DNA of 60,295 nt, from contig NZ_FOOC01000012.1 in the NCBI RefSeq assembly GCF_900113085.1, positions 1-60,295 on the forward strand. Direction: 5' to 3'. Shown here piece by piece: positions 1 through 8,418 of the stretch; position 1 is the first letter of the stretch, and each line of letters starts with the position of its first letter. Position numbers and translations under genes: made by a program. The notes beneath the pieces were generated by a model that saw only the letters and a program-made list of their open reading frames with translations, did no database searches and was not told the DNA's origin. Origin of the DNA: Fontimonas thermophila (GTDB lineage: Bacteria > Pseudomonadota > Gammaproteobacteria > Nevskiales > Nevskiaceae).

Positions 1-269
1 CGTACGACTGCCAGCAGGTCATCCAGCGAAAGGCCCAGGCTTTTACGCAAGACGAGCACGATGGACTCCTGGGCCGGCGTCAGCGTGGTTTGCAGTCGAT
101 GAGGGGTATGGGAGGCGTCATGAACCGATGCACGCTTCTTCCAGCGAGCGATGGTGGAGACACTCACGCCAAAGCGCTGGGCCAGAACCCTCATGGGCTC
201 CTTGCTGACCTGGATCTCGGCGCGGATCCTGGGTGTCGTGGTGGCGTTCTTGTGCAGCCTCAGATGCAT
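1..269 (-). CDS. IS481-family transposase, N-terminal part (cut by window edge)
   Basis: Reading leftward from the ATG at 269, 89 codons stay open to the window edge. The protein starts [16 protein letters not shown], then has a helix-turn-helix ([18 protein letters not shown]) and the segment [16 protein letters not shown], followed by [13 protein letters not shown]. This arrangement is typical of the N-terminal DNA-binding part of IS481-family (DDE, rve-type) transposases; the catalytic domain would lie outside the window. The gene points away from the pilin genes, and its 5' end is only 84 bp from the first pilin start. I could not define the terminal inverted repeat or a target duplication, so the exact edge of the element is unknown. 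Confidence 0.8.
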   Translation of the reverse strand, partial: MHLRLHKNATTTPRIRAEIQVSKEPMRVLAQRFGVSVSTIARWKKRASVHDASHTPHRLQTTLTPAQESIVLVLRKSLGLSLDDLLAVV

Positions 270-353
270 CGTTTCAGCTCCAGCATGACCTCTCGCGCCA
301 AGAGTAAACCACGGCGTGAACCAATTAACCAATCATCCGGGACACGACAGAGT

Positions 354-782
354 ATGCAAATGAGCAAGCAACAGGGTTTCACGCTGATCGAACTGATGAT
401 CGTCGTCGCGATCATCGGCATCCTGGCGGCCATCGCCATCCCGGCCTATCAGGACTACACCATCCGCTCGCAGGTCTCGGAAGGCCTGTCGCTGGCGGCT
501 GCGCCAAAAACCGCAGTGGCCGAGTTCTTCAACAACCGCGGCACCTTCCCGGCCAACAACGCCTCGGCAGGCGTGGTCGGAGCTAAATCCATCACCGGCA
601 ACTACGTGAAGCAGGTGGAGATCACCAACGGCCTGATCACCATCACCTACGGCAACAAGGCCAACAGCAAGATCATCGACAACACGCTGCTGCTGTCGCC
701 GCGTGACGCCGCGGGCGGCGTGGCCTGGACCTGCAAGACCGGCAGCCTGGCGGCCAAGTACGTGCCCTCGTCCTGCCGCTAA
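354..782 (+). CDS. pilA: Type IV major-type pilin (first copy)
   Basis: A 142-residue class IVa prepilin. The leader is short (MQMSKQQG), followed by the prepilin peptidase site G|FTLIEL and the hydrophobic N-terminal helix ([21 protein letters not shown]), with Glu at mature position 5. The mature protein is 134 residues and ends in a two-cysteine loop (WTCKTG to SSCR), as in PilA-type subunits. Start 354 is chosen because the leader then has normal length; ATG 360 is also possible. Further in-frame sequence upstream overlaps the transposase gene and is not pilin-like. PilD, encoded at 18742, should process it. No -24/-12 promoter is visible in the 84 bp between it and the IS gene. Confidence 0.93.
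   Translation: MQMSKQQGFTLIELMIVVAIIGILAAIAIPAYQDYTIRSQVSEGLSLAAAPKTAVAEFFNNRGTFPANNASAGVVGAKSITGNYVKQVEITNGLITITYGNKANSKIIDNTLLLSPRDAAGGVAWTCKTGSLAAKYVPSSCR
381..463 (+). repeat. 83-bp exact repeat shared by the two pilin genes (copy 1)
   Basis: Bases 381-463 are identical to 1076-1158. The block encodes the N-terminal helix of both pilins. Sequence beyond it diverges clearly, which fits duplication with diversification of the exposed domain, or gene conversion of the helix. Confidence 0.9.
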
Positions 783-808
783 GACCATCGGTTTTGGACA
801 ATACCCGC

Positions 809-835
809 AAAAGGGCCGCGCGAGCGGCCCTTTTT
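809..835 (+). terminator. Rho-independent terminator after first pilin gene
   Basis: The perfect inverted repeat AGGGCCGC-GCGA-GCGGCCCT is flanked by an A run upstream and TTTTT downstream, 27 bp after the pilin stop. It separates the two pilin transcripts. Confidence 0.9.
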
Positions 836-992
836 CGTGTGGCCCCGTTTGTGGATCCGTTCGGGCCAGGTCCGGCGGCAGCGGCCGAAACGAGCCTTGC
901 AGGTCGCTGACAAATTTTGTCGCAAGCCGCCCTCCAGTGCCCGGCGCCGCCCGCGCGATCAGAGCAGGATGCTGTTTTTATTGGTTTTTCAC

Positions 993-1009
993 CTGGCGCG
1001 GTTGTTGCT
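993..1009 (+). promoter_or_regulatory. Sigma-54 (-24/-12) promoter of second pilin gene
   Basis: CTGGCGCGGTTGTTGCT matches the RpoN consensus YTGGCACGRNNNTTGCW with a single difference (A to G). The GG at 995-996 and GC at 1007-1008 have the required 10-base spacing. Transcription would start near 1020, about 20 bp before the ATG at 1043. Known pilA genes of pseudomonads use RpoN with PilR; pilR/pilS are not in this window. Confidence 0.85.
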
Positions 1010-1042
1010 CGACACAGTGAGCCTGCGTTGGGGAGAGGAGCG

Positions 1043-1477
1043 ATGAAGCCGACTCGACAGCCCGCCCGCGGTTTTACGCTGATCGAACTGATGATCGTCG
1101 TCGCGATCATCGGCATCCTGGCGGCCATCGCCATCCCGGCCTATCAGGACTACACCATTCGCTCGCAGGTGGCCGAGGGCCTGTCGCTCGCGTCCGGCGC
1201 CAAGGCTGCCGTTTGGGATTTCATGTCCAACACGGGCCGCACCCCGGCGACGAACGCCTCGGCTGGCCTGCCGAATGCGGCGTCGATCACCGGCAATTAT
1301 GTGGCGTCGGTCACCGTTACCAACGGTGTCATCGAGGTGGCGTTCGGCCGCAAGGTCAATGCCAAGATCAATGGCCAGACGCTGCAACTCTCGCCGCGCA
1401 GCGAGGAAGGCAGTATCGTCTGGAGCTGCCGCGGTGGTACGCTGGCGGCGCGGTATCGGCCCAGTAGCTGTCGCTGA
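1043..1477 (+). CDS. pilA: Type IV major-type pilin (second copy)
   Basis: A 144-residue prepilin with leader [10 protein letters not shown], cleavage site G|FTLIEL and a 134-residue mature subunit, the same mature length as the first pilin. The N-terminal helix is identical to the first copy through TIRSQV; the globular part differs but keeps the C-terminal cysteine loop (WSCRGG to SSCR). The start is supported by a strong ribosome site (GGAGAGGAG) and by the sigma-54 promoter at 993-1009. Earlier in-frame sequence lies upstream of that promoter and is rejected. It is followed by its own terminator and then by two GT-C-like membrane genes. Confidence 0.94.
   Translation: MKPTRQPARGFTLIELMIVVAIIGILAAIAIPAYQDYTIRSQVAEGLSLASGAKAAVWDFMSNTGRTPATNASAGLPNAASITGNYVASVTVTNGVIEVAFGRKVNAKINGQTLQLSPRSEEGSIVWSCRGGTLAARYRPSSCR
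1076..1158 (+). repeat. 83-bp exact repeat shared by the two pilin genes (copy 2)
   Basis: Second copy of the block at 381-463, offset by 695 bp. It could support RecA-dependent deletion or exchange between the two pilin genes. Confidence 0.9.
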
Positions 1478-1507
1478 AGATAAGACCCGGCGCTGGATAT
1501 CCACCCG

Positions 1508-1539
1508 CAGGGGCCGCATCGGCGGCCCTGATCGTTTTT
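1508..1539 (+). terminator. Rho-independent terminator after second pilin gene
   Basis: CAGGGGCCGC and GCGGCCCTG pair with one bulged G around a short ATCG loop, and a T run follows at 1535-1539. It resembles the terminator after the first pilin gene, consistent with duplication of the unit. Confidence 0.82.
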
Positions 1540-1585
1540 CATTCCCGGTTTTGCATACCTGACCTCCGATACTTCCGTCCTGGCG

Positions 1586-3592
1586 ATGCCGGCCCTGCCA
1601 TCCGTGAACCCGCGCGCACGCTTTTGGGTTGGGCTTGCGCTGCTGCTGCTCGTCACCGCCGGCGTCTATGCGCCGGGCCTGCACGGCGATTTTCTGTTCG
1701 ACGATGCGGCGAATCTCTCGGCGCTGGGGGACATGGGGGCGATCGACGATGCCGCGGCGCTGGCCCGGTATCTGACCTCGGGCACCGCCGATCCGACCGG
1801 GCGTCCGCTGGCCCTGCTCAGTTTTCTGCTCGATGCCCGCGACTGGCCGGCCGATCCCTATCCATTCAAGCGCACCAATCTGCTGCTGCACCTGCTGAAC
1901 GTAGGTCTGCTGGCCGTGGTGCTGCGCGAGCTGATGCGCGGGATGCGGCCGGCCGCGGTAAGACCGGGCGAGGAGGACACCGTCGCCGTGCTGGGCGCCG
2001 CGCTCTGGGGCCTGCACCCGTTCCTGGTGTCCACCACGCTCTATGTCGTGCAGCGCGAGGCCATGCTGCCGGCCACGTTCACGCTGCTCGGTATCTGGGG
2101 TTGGAGCCGGGCGCGGCGCGATCTGGAGCAAGCCCCGGAGCGTGCCGCCATGCGCATGGCGGCATTCTTGATCGGCTGCACCGCGGCGGCGACGCTGTGC
2201 AAGGCCAATGGCGTGCTCCTGCCCGTGCTGATCGGCGCGCTGGAACTCACGGTGCTGCGCGCAACCCCGACCGATCCGCGCGCACAAGCCATTCTGCGCC
2301 GCACACGCCTGTTGCTGCTGGCGCTGCCGTCGCTCGCACTCACAGCGACCCTGCTCGCGATGGGCGTGCACGCCGCGATGTCGGATCTGTCGGCGTGGCG
2401 GCCGTGGACGCTCACCGAGCGCACTCTGACCCAGCCGCGGGTGTTGCTGGACTATTTGAGCCAGTTGCTGCTGCCACGGCCTTATACCAGCGGCCTGTTC
2501 AACGATGACTTTCCGGTCTCACATAGCCTCACTGCGCCGGTCACAACCCTGCCGGCACTGCTCGGCGTTGCGGGTCTGATCGCGCTGGCGCTGTGGCGGC
2601 GACGGCACTGGCCGGTGCTGTCCGCGGCCCTGCTGTTTTACTTCGGCGGACAGTCGATCGAATCGACGGTGATTCCGCTGGAGCTTTATTTCGAACACCG
2701 CAATTATCTGCCGGCGATGCTGCTGTTCTGGCCGCTGGCCCTGGGGCTGCAGCGGATCCGGCGCACGGATACCCAGCCCGCGGCGGTGCGCCGCGCAGCC
2801 GTTGCGGCCATGCTGCTGCTGCCAGTGGCGCTCGCCGTAATGACCGGGCTGCGCGCCGAGCTGTGGGGCAAGCCGCTGGAACAGGCCCTGGTCTGGGGTG
2901 CGCTGAGCCCGCATTCGCCACGCGCGCAGGCCTATGCGGCACAGGCGGAAATGGCCATGCAACGGCCGGATCTGGCCATCAGCCGGCTGACCGGTTTTGC
3001 CGCAAGAACCCCGCCCGACCTGCAGATCGCGCTGACTCTGATCGATGCCCACTGCCAGCTCGGTTCGGTGCCGCCTGCTGCACTGGAGATGGCGCGCGCC
3101 GCGATGCGGCAGACACGCGACACCGGCCGGCTGTTCGTGACCTGGGCTCTGGACAAGATCGAAACCCGGCCGTGTGCCGCGATCGACGCCTCCGTCATCG
3201 CCGAGCTGATCCGGCTCGGTCTGGAAAACCCGCGGCTTCAGGCCTCCCCGGCCCGGATTCAGGATCTACACCACCTGACTGGCCGGCTCGCGCTCGCCGC
3301 CGGCGATGCCAAGGCCGCGCTGAGCGCGTTCTCGTCGGCGATGGCGGTGATGCCACGGCCCACGCTCGCCGCCCGGCAGGCCGCCCTGCTCGGCCAGCAC
3401 GGATTTCCGCAGCTCGGGTTGCAACATCTGGACGCATGGCAGGATAGCGTCCACGTTGCCGATACCTCGTGGGGCATGCGCCGCATCCATGCCTGGGTGC
3501 TGGCCACGCAACGGTACTGGGAACGCGAATTCGCCATCCTGCGCGAAACCCTGCTCGCCGATCTCGCCGCCACCGGAGACACGCCCTCATGA
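1586..3592 (+). CDS. Polytopic GT-C-like membrane protein, candidate pilin/glycan glycosyltransferase 1
   Basis: A 668-residue protein with many hydrophobic segments and, after about residue 440, an Ala-rich soluble region that looks like helical (TPR-type) repeats. The first periplasmic loop has an Asp-Asp pair (FLFDD, residues 39-40), as in GT-C enzymes that use polyprenyl-linked sugars. Other motifs are GRPLALLSF, VVQREAM, TLCKANGVLLP and LELYFEHRNYLP. The same set occurs in TMTC-like TPR membrane proteins, and all recur in the next gene. Its place directly after the pilins suggests a pilin O-glycosyltransferase or glycan polymerase; this is inference. The stop overlaps the next start (ATGA). 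Confidence 0.75.
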   Translation: MPALPSVNPRARFWVGLALLLLVTAGVYAPGLHGDFLFDDAANLSALGDMGAIDDAAALARYLTSGTADPTGRPLALLSFLLDARDWPADPYPFKRTNLLLHLLNVGLLAVVLRELMRGMRPAAVRPGEEDTVAVLGAALWGLHPFLVSTTLYVVQREAMLPATFTLLGIWGWSRARRDLEQAPERAAMRMAAFLIGCTAAATLCKANGVLLPVLIGALELTVLRATPTDPRAQAILRRTRLLLLALPSLALTATLLAMGVHAAMSDLSAWRPWTLTERTLTQPRVLLDYLSQLLLPRPYTSGLFNDDFPVSHSLTAPVTTLPALLGVAGLIALALWRRRHWPVLSAALLFYFGGQSIESTVIPLELYFEHRNYLPAMLLFWPLALGLQRIRRTDTQPAAVRRAAVAAMLLLPVALAVMTGLRAELWGKPLEQALVWGALSPHSPRAQAYAAQAEMAMQRPDLAISRLTGFAARTPPDLQIALTLIDAHCQLGSVPPAALEMARAAMRQTRDTGRLFVTWALDKIETRPCAAIDASVIAELIRLGLENPRLQASPARIQDLHHLTGRLALAAGDAKAALSAFSSAMAVMPRPTLAARQAALLGQHGFPQLGLQHLDAWQDSVHVADTSWGMRRIHAWVLATQRYWEREFAILRETLLADLAATGDTPS

Positions 3593-5520
3593 CCCCGCCC
3601 TCTCCCCTGCTCCAGCGCGGCAGCCTGTGGATGGCCATCGCGATGCTGATCACCGCAGCGCTGTACTGGCCGGGCCTGCGTGGCGGGTATGTGTTCGACG
3701 ACTATCCGAACATCGTCGACAACACCGCGCTGCAGATCGAATCGGTGAGCGTACCCGCGCTCGTCCGCGCCGCGCTCTCCTCGCCGTCGAGCGCGTTCAA
3801 GCGCCCGCTGGCTTCGGTGAGCTTTGCCTTGAACCACGCCTTCACCGGGCTCGATCCGTTCTGGATGAAGCTCACCAACCTCGCCCTGCATCTGCTCAAC
3901 GGCGGACTGCTGTTCCTGCTCGGGTGCGCCCTGCTGCGCGCCGCCCGGCCACTCGCCGACGACGCCGCGGGCCGCCGCATGGCCGCCCTGCTCGCGGCCG
4001 CCTGGCTGCTGCTGCCGATCAACCTCACCGCCGTGCTTTACGTCGTGCAGCGCATGGAAAGCCTGGCGCAGATCTTCATCGTCCTCGGCCTGCTCGGCTA
4101 CCTGCGCGGCCGCCGCGAAATGCAGACCGAGCCGTGGCGTGGCGCCGTCATGGCCGCGGCAAGCCTCGTCGTGATGACCGGCCTCGGCCTGCTGGCCAAG
4201 GAAACCGCCGTGCTGCTGCCGCTGCTCGCGTTCATCCTCGAATGGCTGGTGCTCGGCGGACTGAGCCGCGGCAGTGCCACGCGTACCCCATTGCTGCTGA
4301 TCTTCGTCGGCGTGCTCGGTGTGCCGCTCGTCGTCGGCAGCCTGTGGGTCATCCCGATGGTGCTGGACCCGCAGATCTGGGTACACCGCGATTTCACGCT
4401 CGGGCAACGCCTGCTCACCGAGGCGCGCGTGCTCGTCGCCTACATCGCCTGGACCTTCATCCCCCTGCCCGGCTGGCTGTCGTTCTATCACGACCACTTC
4501 CCCGTCTCGACCGGGCTGACCCAGCCGTGGACCACCCTGCCGGCCCTGGTCGTGATCGCCGCATGGGCAGCGCTCATCTTCGTCGTGCGCCGACGCCGCC
4601 CGCTGCTCGCGCTCGGCCTGGCCTGGTATCTGGCCGCCCACAGCCTGACCGGTACGATCCTGCCGCTGGAACTGGTCTTCGAACACCGCAACTATTTCGC
4701 CAGCTATGCGCTGCTGCTCGCCGCGTTGCCGCTGCTGTGGCCGCTGCCGGACACATCCGCGGATGCGCAGTCCGTGCCGGAGCGCAGACCCACACAGCTT
4801 CTGGTCGGCGCGCTGCTCGTCTTCTGGTCGCTGTTCACCGCCCTGTCGGCTCTGGCCTGGAGCCACCCGCTGCGCCTCGCCGTGGAACTCGCCGGTCGGG
4901 CGCCGCATTCGCCGCGGGCGCAGTACGAACTCGGCCGCACCGCGCTGGTCCTGTCCGCCTATGACCCCCACTCGCCGCTGATCGAGACCGCGCAACAGGC
5001 CTTTGAAACCGCCGCGCGCCTGCCCGGCGCCTCGATCCTGCCGGAGCAGGCCCTGATCTACATGAACGCACGGATGAACAGACCGATCGCGGAGAACTGG
5101 TGGCAGCACATGTTCGAGAAAATCCGCGCCCATCCGCCGAGCGCCGAGGAAGACGGCGCGATCATGGCCCTGACCCGCTGCGCGCGCGATGGTGACTGCG
5201 CACTGCCGGTGGACAAGATGATCGAGCTCTACGCCACGGCCCTGAGTCACCCCAACCCGCGCGCGGGCCTGCTCATCGCCTACGGCGACTATGCCTGGAA
5301 TGTGCTACACGACCCCGCACTGGCCGAACGCCTGGTCCGCGACGCGGTGGCACAGGCGCCGCACGAGCCTGCCTACCGCGTGACGCTGATCCAAATCCAG
5401 CTCGCAACCGGCGACATCACCGCGGCCACCGAGCAGCTCCGCGAACTGGAGCGCCTCAACCGATGGGGCACGCTCGATGAAGAGATCACCGCACTGCGCG
5501 CGGCCATGCCGGCCTCATGA
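3589..5520 (+). CDS. Polytopic GT-C-like membrane protein, candidate pilin/glycan glycosyltransferase 2
   Basis: A 643-residue paralogue of the preceding gene. It keeps the early Asp-Asp motif (YVFDD, residues 37-38), FKRPLASVSF, VVQRMES, GLLAKETAVLLP, SFYHDHFPVS and LELVFEHRNYF, then a soluble helical-repeat tail after about residue 420. The start at 3589 is set by the ATGA overlap with the upstream stop; longer in-frame extensions would lie inside that gene. The two copies are well diverged, so they may recognise different acceptors (two pilins) or different donors. Function is inferred from the fold-type motif and from position. Confidence 0.75.
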   Translation: MTPPSPLLQRGSLWMAIAMLITAALYWPGLRGGYVFDDYPNIVDNTALQIESVSVPALVRAALSSPSSAFKRPLASVSFALNHAFTGLDPFWMKLTNLALHLLNGGLLFLLGCALLRAARPLADDAAGRRMAALLAAAWLLLPINLTAVLYVVQRMESLAQIFIVLGLLGYLRGRREMQTEPWRGAVMAAASLVVMTGLGLLAKETAVLLPLLAFILEWLVLGGLSRGSATRTPLLLIFVGVLGVPLVVGSLWVIPMVLDPQIWVHRDFTLGQRLLTEARVLVAYIAWTFIPLPGWLSFYHDHFPVSTGLTQPWTTLPALVVIAAWAALIFVVRRRRPLLALGLAWYLAAHSLTGTILPLELVFEHRNYFASYALLLAALPLLWPLPDTSADAQSVPERRPTQLLVGALLVFWSLFTALSALAWSHPLRLAVELAGRAPHSPRAQYELGRTALVLSAYDPHSPLIETAQQAFETAARLPGASILPEQALIYMNARMNRPIAENWWQHMFEKIRAHPPSAEEDGAIMALTRCARDGDCALPVDKMIELYATALSHPNPRAGLLIAYGDYAWNVLHDPALAERLVRDAVAQAPHEPAYRVTLIQIQLATGDITAATEQLRELERLNRWGTLDEEITALRAAMPAS

Positions 5521-5524
5521 GTCG

Positions 5525-6838
5525 GTGTCCACCATCGACCGCGTGGATACACTGCCCACCCCGCGCAGCGCACCGTCGAATACCGTGCTCCCACAACCCC
5601 GGCTCTCGACGCTGACCACCGACACCTTGGCAGTGACGGTCAGCACTCTGATCAGAACCGGGCTGCAGGCGGCGCTGCTGGTCGTCATCGCACGCGCGCT
5701 CGGCCCTCACCACTACGCCGCCTTGACCGCCCTGTTCGGCATCGCCATGGCCGTGGCCACGCTGTCGGCTGGCGGCGCCGCGGTCGTGATGGTCCGCGAA
5801 GTGGCCGCCCAGCGGCGCAGCCTCACCCAGGCCTGGACCCAGGCCCTGGGCTGTCTGCTCGTCAGCGCACCGCCGCTGAGTCTGTTAGCCATCGGCCTTG
5901 CCATCGGCCTGACACCGCCGGACACGGACCGGTGGGCGATCGCCGCCATCTGCGTTGCCGAGGTCGTCCTCACCCCATGGTGCACGATCTCGGCGGCGAG
6001 CTTTCAGGCGGCCGCGGCGATGCGGTCCTATGCAGCCCTGCTGGCACTGCCGGCCGCGGTACGGTTGATGGCCGGGTTCCTGCTGCTCGCACTCGCCCCT
6101 GCCGCGGAACACGCCTTGCAGACGTGGGCATTGCTCCACGTCCTGGCTTGCGCACTCGCCGCAATGTTGTGTCATGCCTTCGCGCGCCACCGGCACGGCC
6201 CTCTCGGACCCATCTCGGTAAGCGCCCTTTGGGACGAGCTGCGCAGCGGCTGGGGATTCGCCGCCGGTGGCACGGCACAGGCGACCTACGCCACGGTTGA
6301 CAAAGTCATGGTCCTGCGCCTGTGCGAAAGCACCCAGGCCGGTGCCTATGCGATTGCCACCCGTCTGATGGAATTGGCCACGATTCCGGCATGGTCGGCT
6401 TCGGCCGCACTCGCACCGCGATTGTTCGGCCTGGCTCCGCCGCCACGTTGGCAGGCGCCGGCCTTGGTGATTGGCCCGGCGCTGGTCGCGGCCATGGGCG
6501 TGGCCCTGTTGGGCGCGTCGATCCCGTGGCTGTTCGGACCGGCCTATCAACAGGCCGCACACCTGACTGCGCTGCTTGCCGGCATGCCGGCCATCATCGC
6601 CCTGCGCATTTATCTGCAGCTACGCCTGAACACGGGCGGTCGGCAAACCGCAGCAGCCTCTGGACTGGCGATCGGCGCCTGTCTCAACCTCGGGTTTAAT
6701 GCCGTGCTGTTACCCCGGATCGGAGTGTATGGCGCCGTACTGGCCCTGCTGTGCACCGAGGCCGCGGTCATCGTCCTCATGGCCATTACACTGCGTGCCA
6801 ACCGCATCTCTTTACTCAACCACCGGCATCCGCATTGA
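5525..6838 (+). CDS. Wzx-like polysaccharide flippase (MOP superfamily)
   Basis: About 437 residues, almost entirely hydrophobic, with roughly 12 membrane segments. It begins with a short polar leader and then a pattern typical of Wzx/oligosaccharide flippases: an amphipathic first helix followed by ARALGPHHYAALTALFG, and later GWGFAAGGTAQATYATVDK with VMVLRLCESTQAGAYAIATR. It would flip undecaprenyl-linked glycan across the inner membrane. The start is probably the GTG at 5525, four bases after the upstream stop; a second GTG lies 18 bases further on. It is the only flippase candidate in the cluster. Confidence 0.8.
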   Translation: MSTIDRVDTLPTPRSAPSNTVLPQPRLSTLTTDTLAVTVSTLIRTGLQAALLVVIARALGPHHYAALTALFGIAMAVATLSAGGAAVVMVREVAAQRRSLTQAWTQALGCLLVSAPPLSLLAIGLAIGLTPPDTDRWAIAAICVAEVVLTPWCTISAASFQAAAAMRSYAALLALPAAVRLMAGFLLLALAPAAEHALQTWALLHVLACALAAMLCHAFARHRHGPLGPISVSALWDELRSGWGFAAGGTAQATYATVDKVMVLRLCESTQAGAYAIATRLMELATIPAWSASAALAPRLFGLAPPPRWQAPALVIGPALVAAMGVALLGASIPWLFGPAYQQAAHLTALLAGMPAIIALRIYLQLRLNTGGRQTAAASGLAIGACLNLGFNAVLLPRIGVYGAVLALLCTEAAVIVLMAITLRANRISLLNHRHPH

Positions 6839-6839
6839 C

Positions 6840-7532
6840 ATGACGTCGAGGCATTGGGAAGCGCATGAGCTGGAATCCGTTACACGGTGTCCGTACTGCC
6901 AGAGCGGACAGCGACGTATCGCCTATGCCGCGATTCCCGATCGCATCGGCACCACCCAGGGAACCTGGACCTATTGGGAGTGCCGTGACTGCCGCAGCCT
7001 TTACGTCAGTCCGCGCCCGACACCGACGACCATCGGTCGCGCCTATGCGCAGTACTACACCCACGACCAGTGCGATGAACGGCCCCGGCAAGGAGTGTTG
7101 GACCGCTGGGCCCTGTCGGTACGGCAGAGCTATCTCGCCCGGAAATTCGGTTTTGCCAAACCGAAGGGCAGCCGCTGGCGCTGGGTGCTCACCAACCGCG
7201 ATGGCATCTTCCATCGCTGTTTCGGTGCCGACTGGTTCGACTTGTGCGCACCCCAGCACCTGTCCCTGCCTTCCGGCCCGGCACTACGAGCCTGTCTCGA
7301 AAACCTCGGCTTTGCGGTGCGTCGGCGTCAGCGTGGCGCACACGCGCAGTCGCACTGGCGTGCCTGCCAGGCGGTGCGGCGCGCGGACACCCGGGAGAAC
7401 ATCTACATCGCAAGCTTCACCGGACGCAAAACCGCCTGGGGGACTTTTTGGCTCGATGGCTTGCTCTGGCTTATCCCCGGCTGGCAGGGAGATCTGGTAC
7501 TGCAATGCAGGAAAAACATGTGCAAGACATAA
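6840..7532 (+). pseudogene. Zinc-ribbon SAM-methyltransferase homologue lacking its catalytic core
   Basis: A 230-residue open frame. The N-terminus has a zinc ribbon (Cys17, Cys20, Cys48, Cys51) and the LYVSPRPTP segment seen at the front of many glycan-cluster methyltransferases. From about residue 119 (NRDGIFHRCFGADWFDLCAPQHLSLPS) it matches the segment that normally follows the Rossmann domain. Nothing between the two parts resembles the SAM-binding fold: there is no D-x-G-x-G-x-G motif and no acidic strand. About 110 residues appear to be deleted in frame. It is probably not a methyltransferase any more, although the frame is intact and the gene is tightly packed (2 bp after the flippase, 28-bp overlap with the next gene). 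Confidence 0.6.
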
Positions 7533-8356
7533 ATCCGACCGTCTTCGCCTTCGGCGAAAACTGGCGACACTACGCCGACGGCATCGACGAACGGCACATC
7601 GAACAAGCCATCGCCGGGTTACGACGCCTCTTTGGCGATGCCCCGCTCACGGGCAAGCGCTTCCTCGACCTCGGATGCGGCTCGGGAATCCACGCCGCCG
7701 CTGCCGTCCGGCTCGGCGCGACGGTCACTGCGCTGGACCGGGATGCAACCTGCGTCGCTACCACGCGGGCGGTCTTGCAGCGGTTCTGCCCAGAACACAC
7801 CGCCATCGTCGAACGAGCGGACATCCTCACGCTCACGCCCGAGACCTTCGGTCGCTTCGACTACGTCTATTCGTGGGGCGTGCTCCATCACACCGGCGAC
7901 TTGCGCGGTGCCCTGCGTCGTGCCTGTGCCTTGGTCGCGCCGCAGGGCTTGCTCGCCATCGCGATCTACAAGAAAAGCTGGCTGTGCTGGGCCTGGGCGC
8001 TCGAAAAACGCTGGTACACCGAACGAGCCTCGCCCCGTGCCCGGCGCTGGGCACAGCGCCTCTACCAAGCCGCCTGGCGCCTCAACCTCACGCTCAAAGG
8101 CATCGACTACAACACCTATGTGCGTGAATATCCCCGCGCCCGTGGCATGCGGTTTGAAACCGACGTCGCCGACTGGCTGGGCGGGTGGCCGTATGAATCG
8201 GCGACGCGCAGCCAGATCGAAGCCTGGGTGGGCCGCGAGGGCTTCACGCTCGTGCATTGCAATGTCAGCCCCAGCCGCCTGGGCGGGCGCACGCTCGGGC
8301 TGTTCGGCACGCGCTGCGACGAATTCGTATTCCGCCGCAGCGATTCATCACCGTGA
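7505..8356 (+). CDS. Class I SAM-dependent methyltransferase
   Basis: A 283-residue protein with a complete SAM-binding motif I (FLDLGCGSG, residues 53-61), the acidic strand-2 end (VTALDRD) and the motif YSWGVLHHTGDL, followed by LVAPQGLLAIAIYKK. This form is typical of small-molecule or sugar methyltransferases in surface-glycan clusters. ATG 7505 lies inside the end of the preceding gene (28-bp overlap), suggesting translational coupling. The substrate cannot be read from the sequence; a sugar of the cluster's glycan is likely. It may have taken over from the core-deleted neighbour. Confidence 0.82.
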   Translation: MQEKHVQDINPTVFAFGENWRHYADGIDERHIEQAIAGLRRLFGDAPLTGKRFLDLGCGSGIHAAAAVRLGATVTALDRDATCVATTRAVLQRFCPEHTAIVERADILTLTPETFGRFDYVYSWGVLHHTGDLRGALRRACALVAPQGLLAIAIYKKSWLCWAWALEKRWYTERASPRARRWAQRLYQAAWRLNLTLKGIDYNTYVREYPRARGMRFETDVADWLGGWPYESATRSQIEAWVGREGFTLVHCNVSPSRLGGRTLGLFGTRCDEFVFRRSDSSP

Positions 8357-8418
8357 CACCGTTCTGGGGAGCTTCACCTGTCGCCATCCTTGTTCCCGTG
8401 TCTAACCGTGAATCCGAG

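Noticed and set aside
90-353. N-terminal extension of the first pilin to an ATG at 90
   Set aside because: It would put 88 unrelated residues before the leader and overlap the transposase gene; prepilin leaders of this class are short.
917-1042. N-terminal extension of the second pilin to an ATG at 917
   Set aside because: It lies upstream of and across the sigma-54 promoter; the ATG at 1043 has a strong ribosome site and a normal leader.
3259-5250. A 663-codon open frame on the minus strand opposite the second GT-C-like gene
   Set aside because: It is Gln/Arg/Gly-rich with no domain pattern and is a mirror of the strong third-position GC bias of the plus-strand gene.
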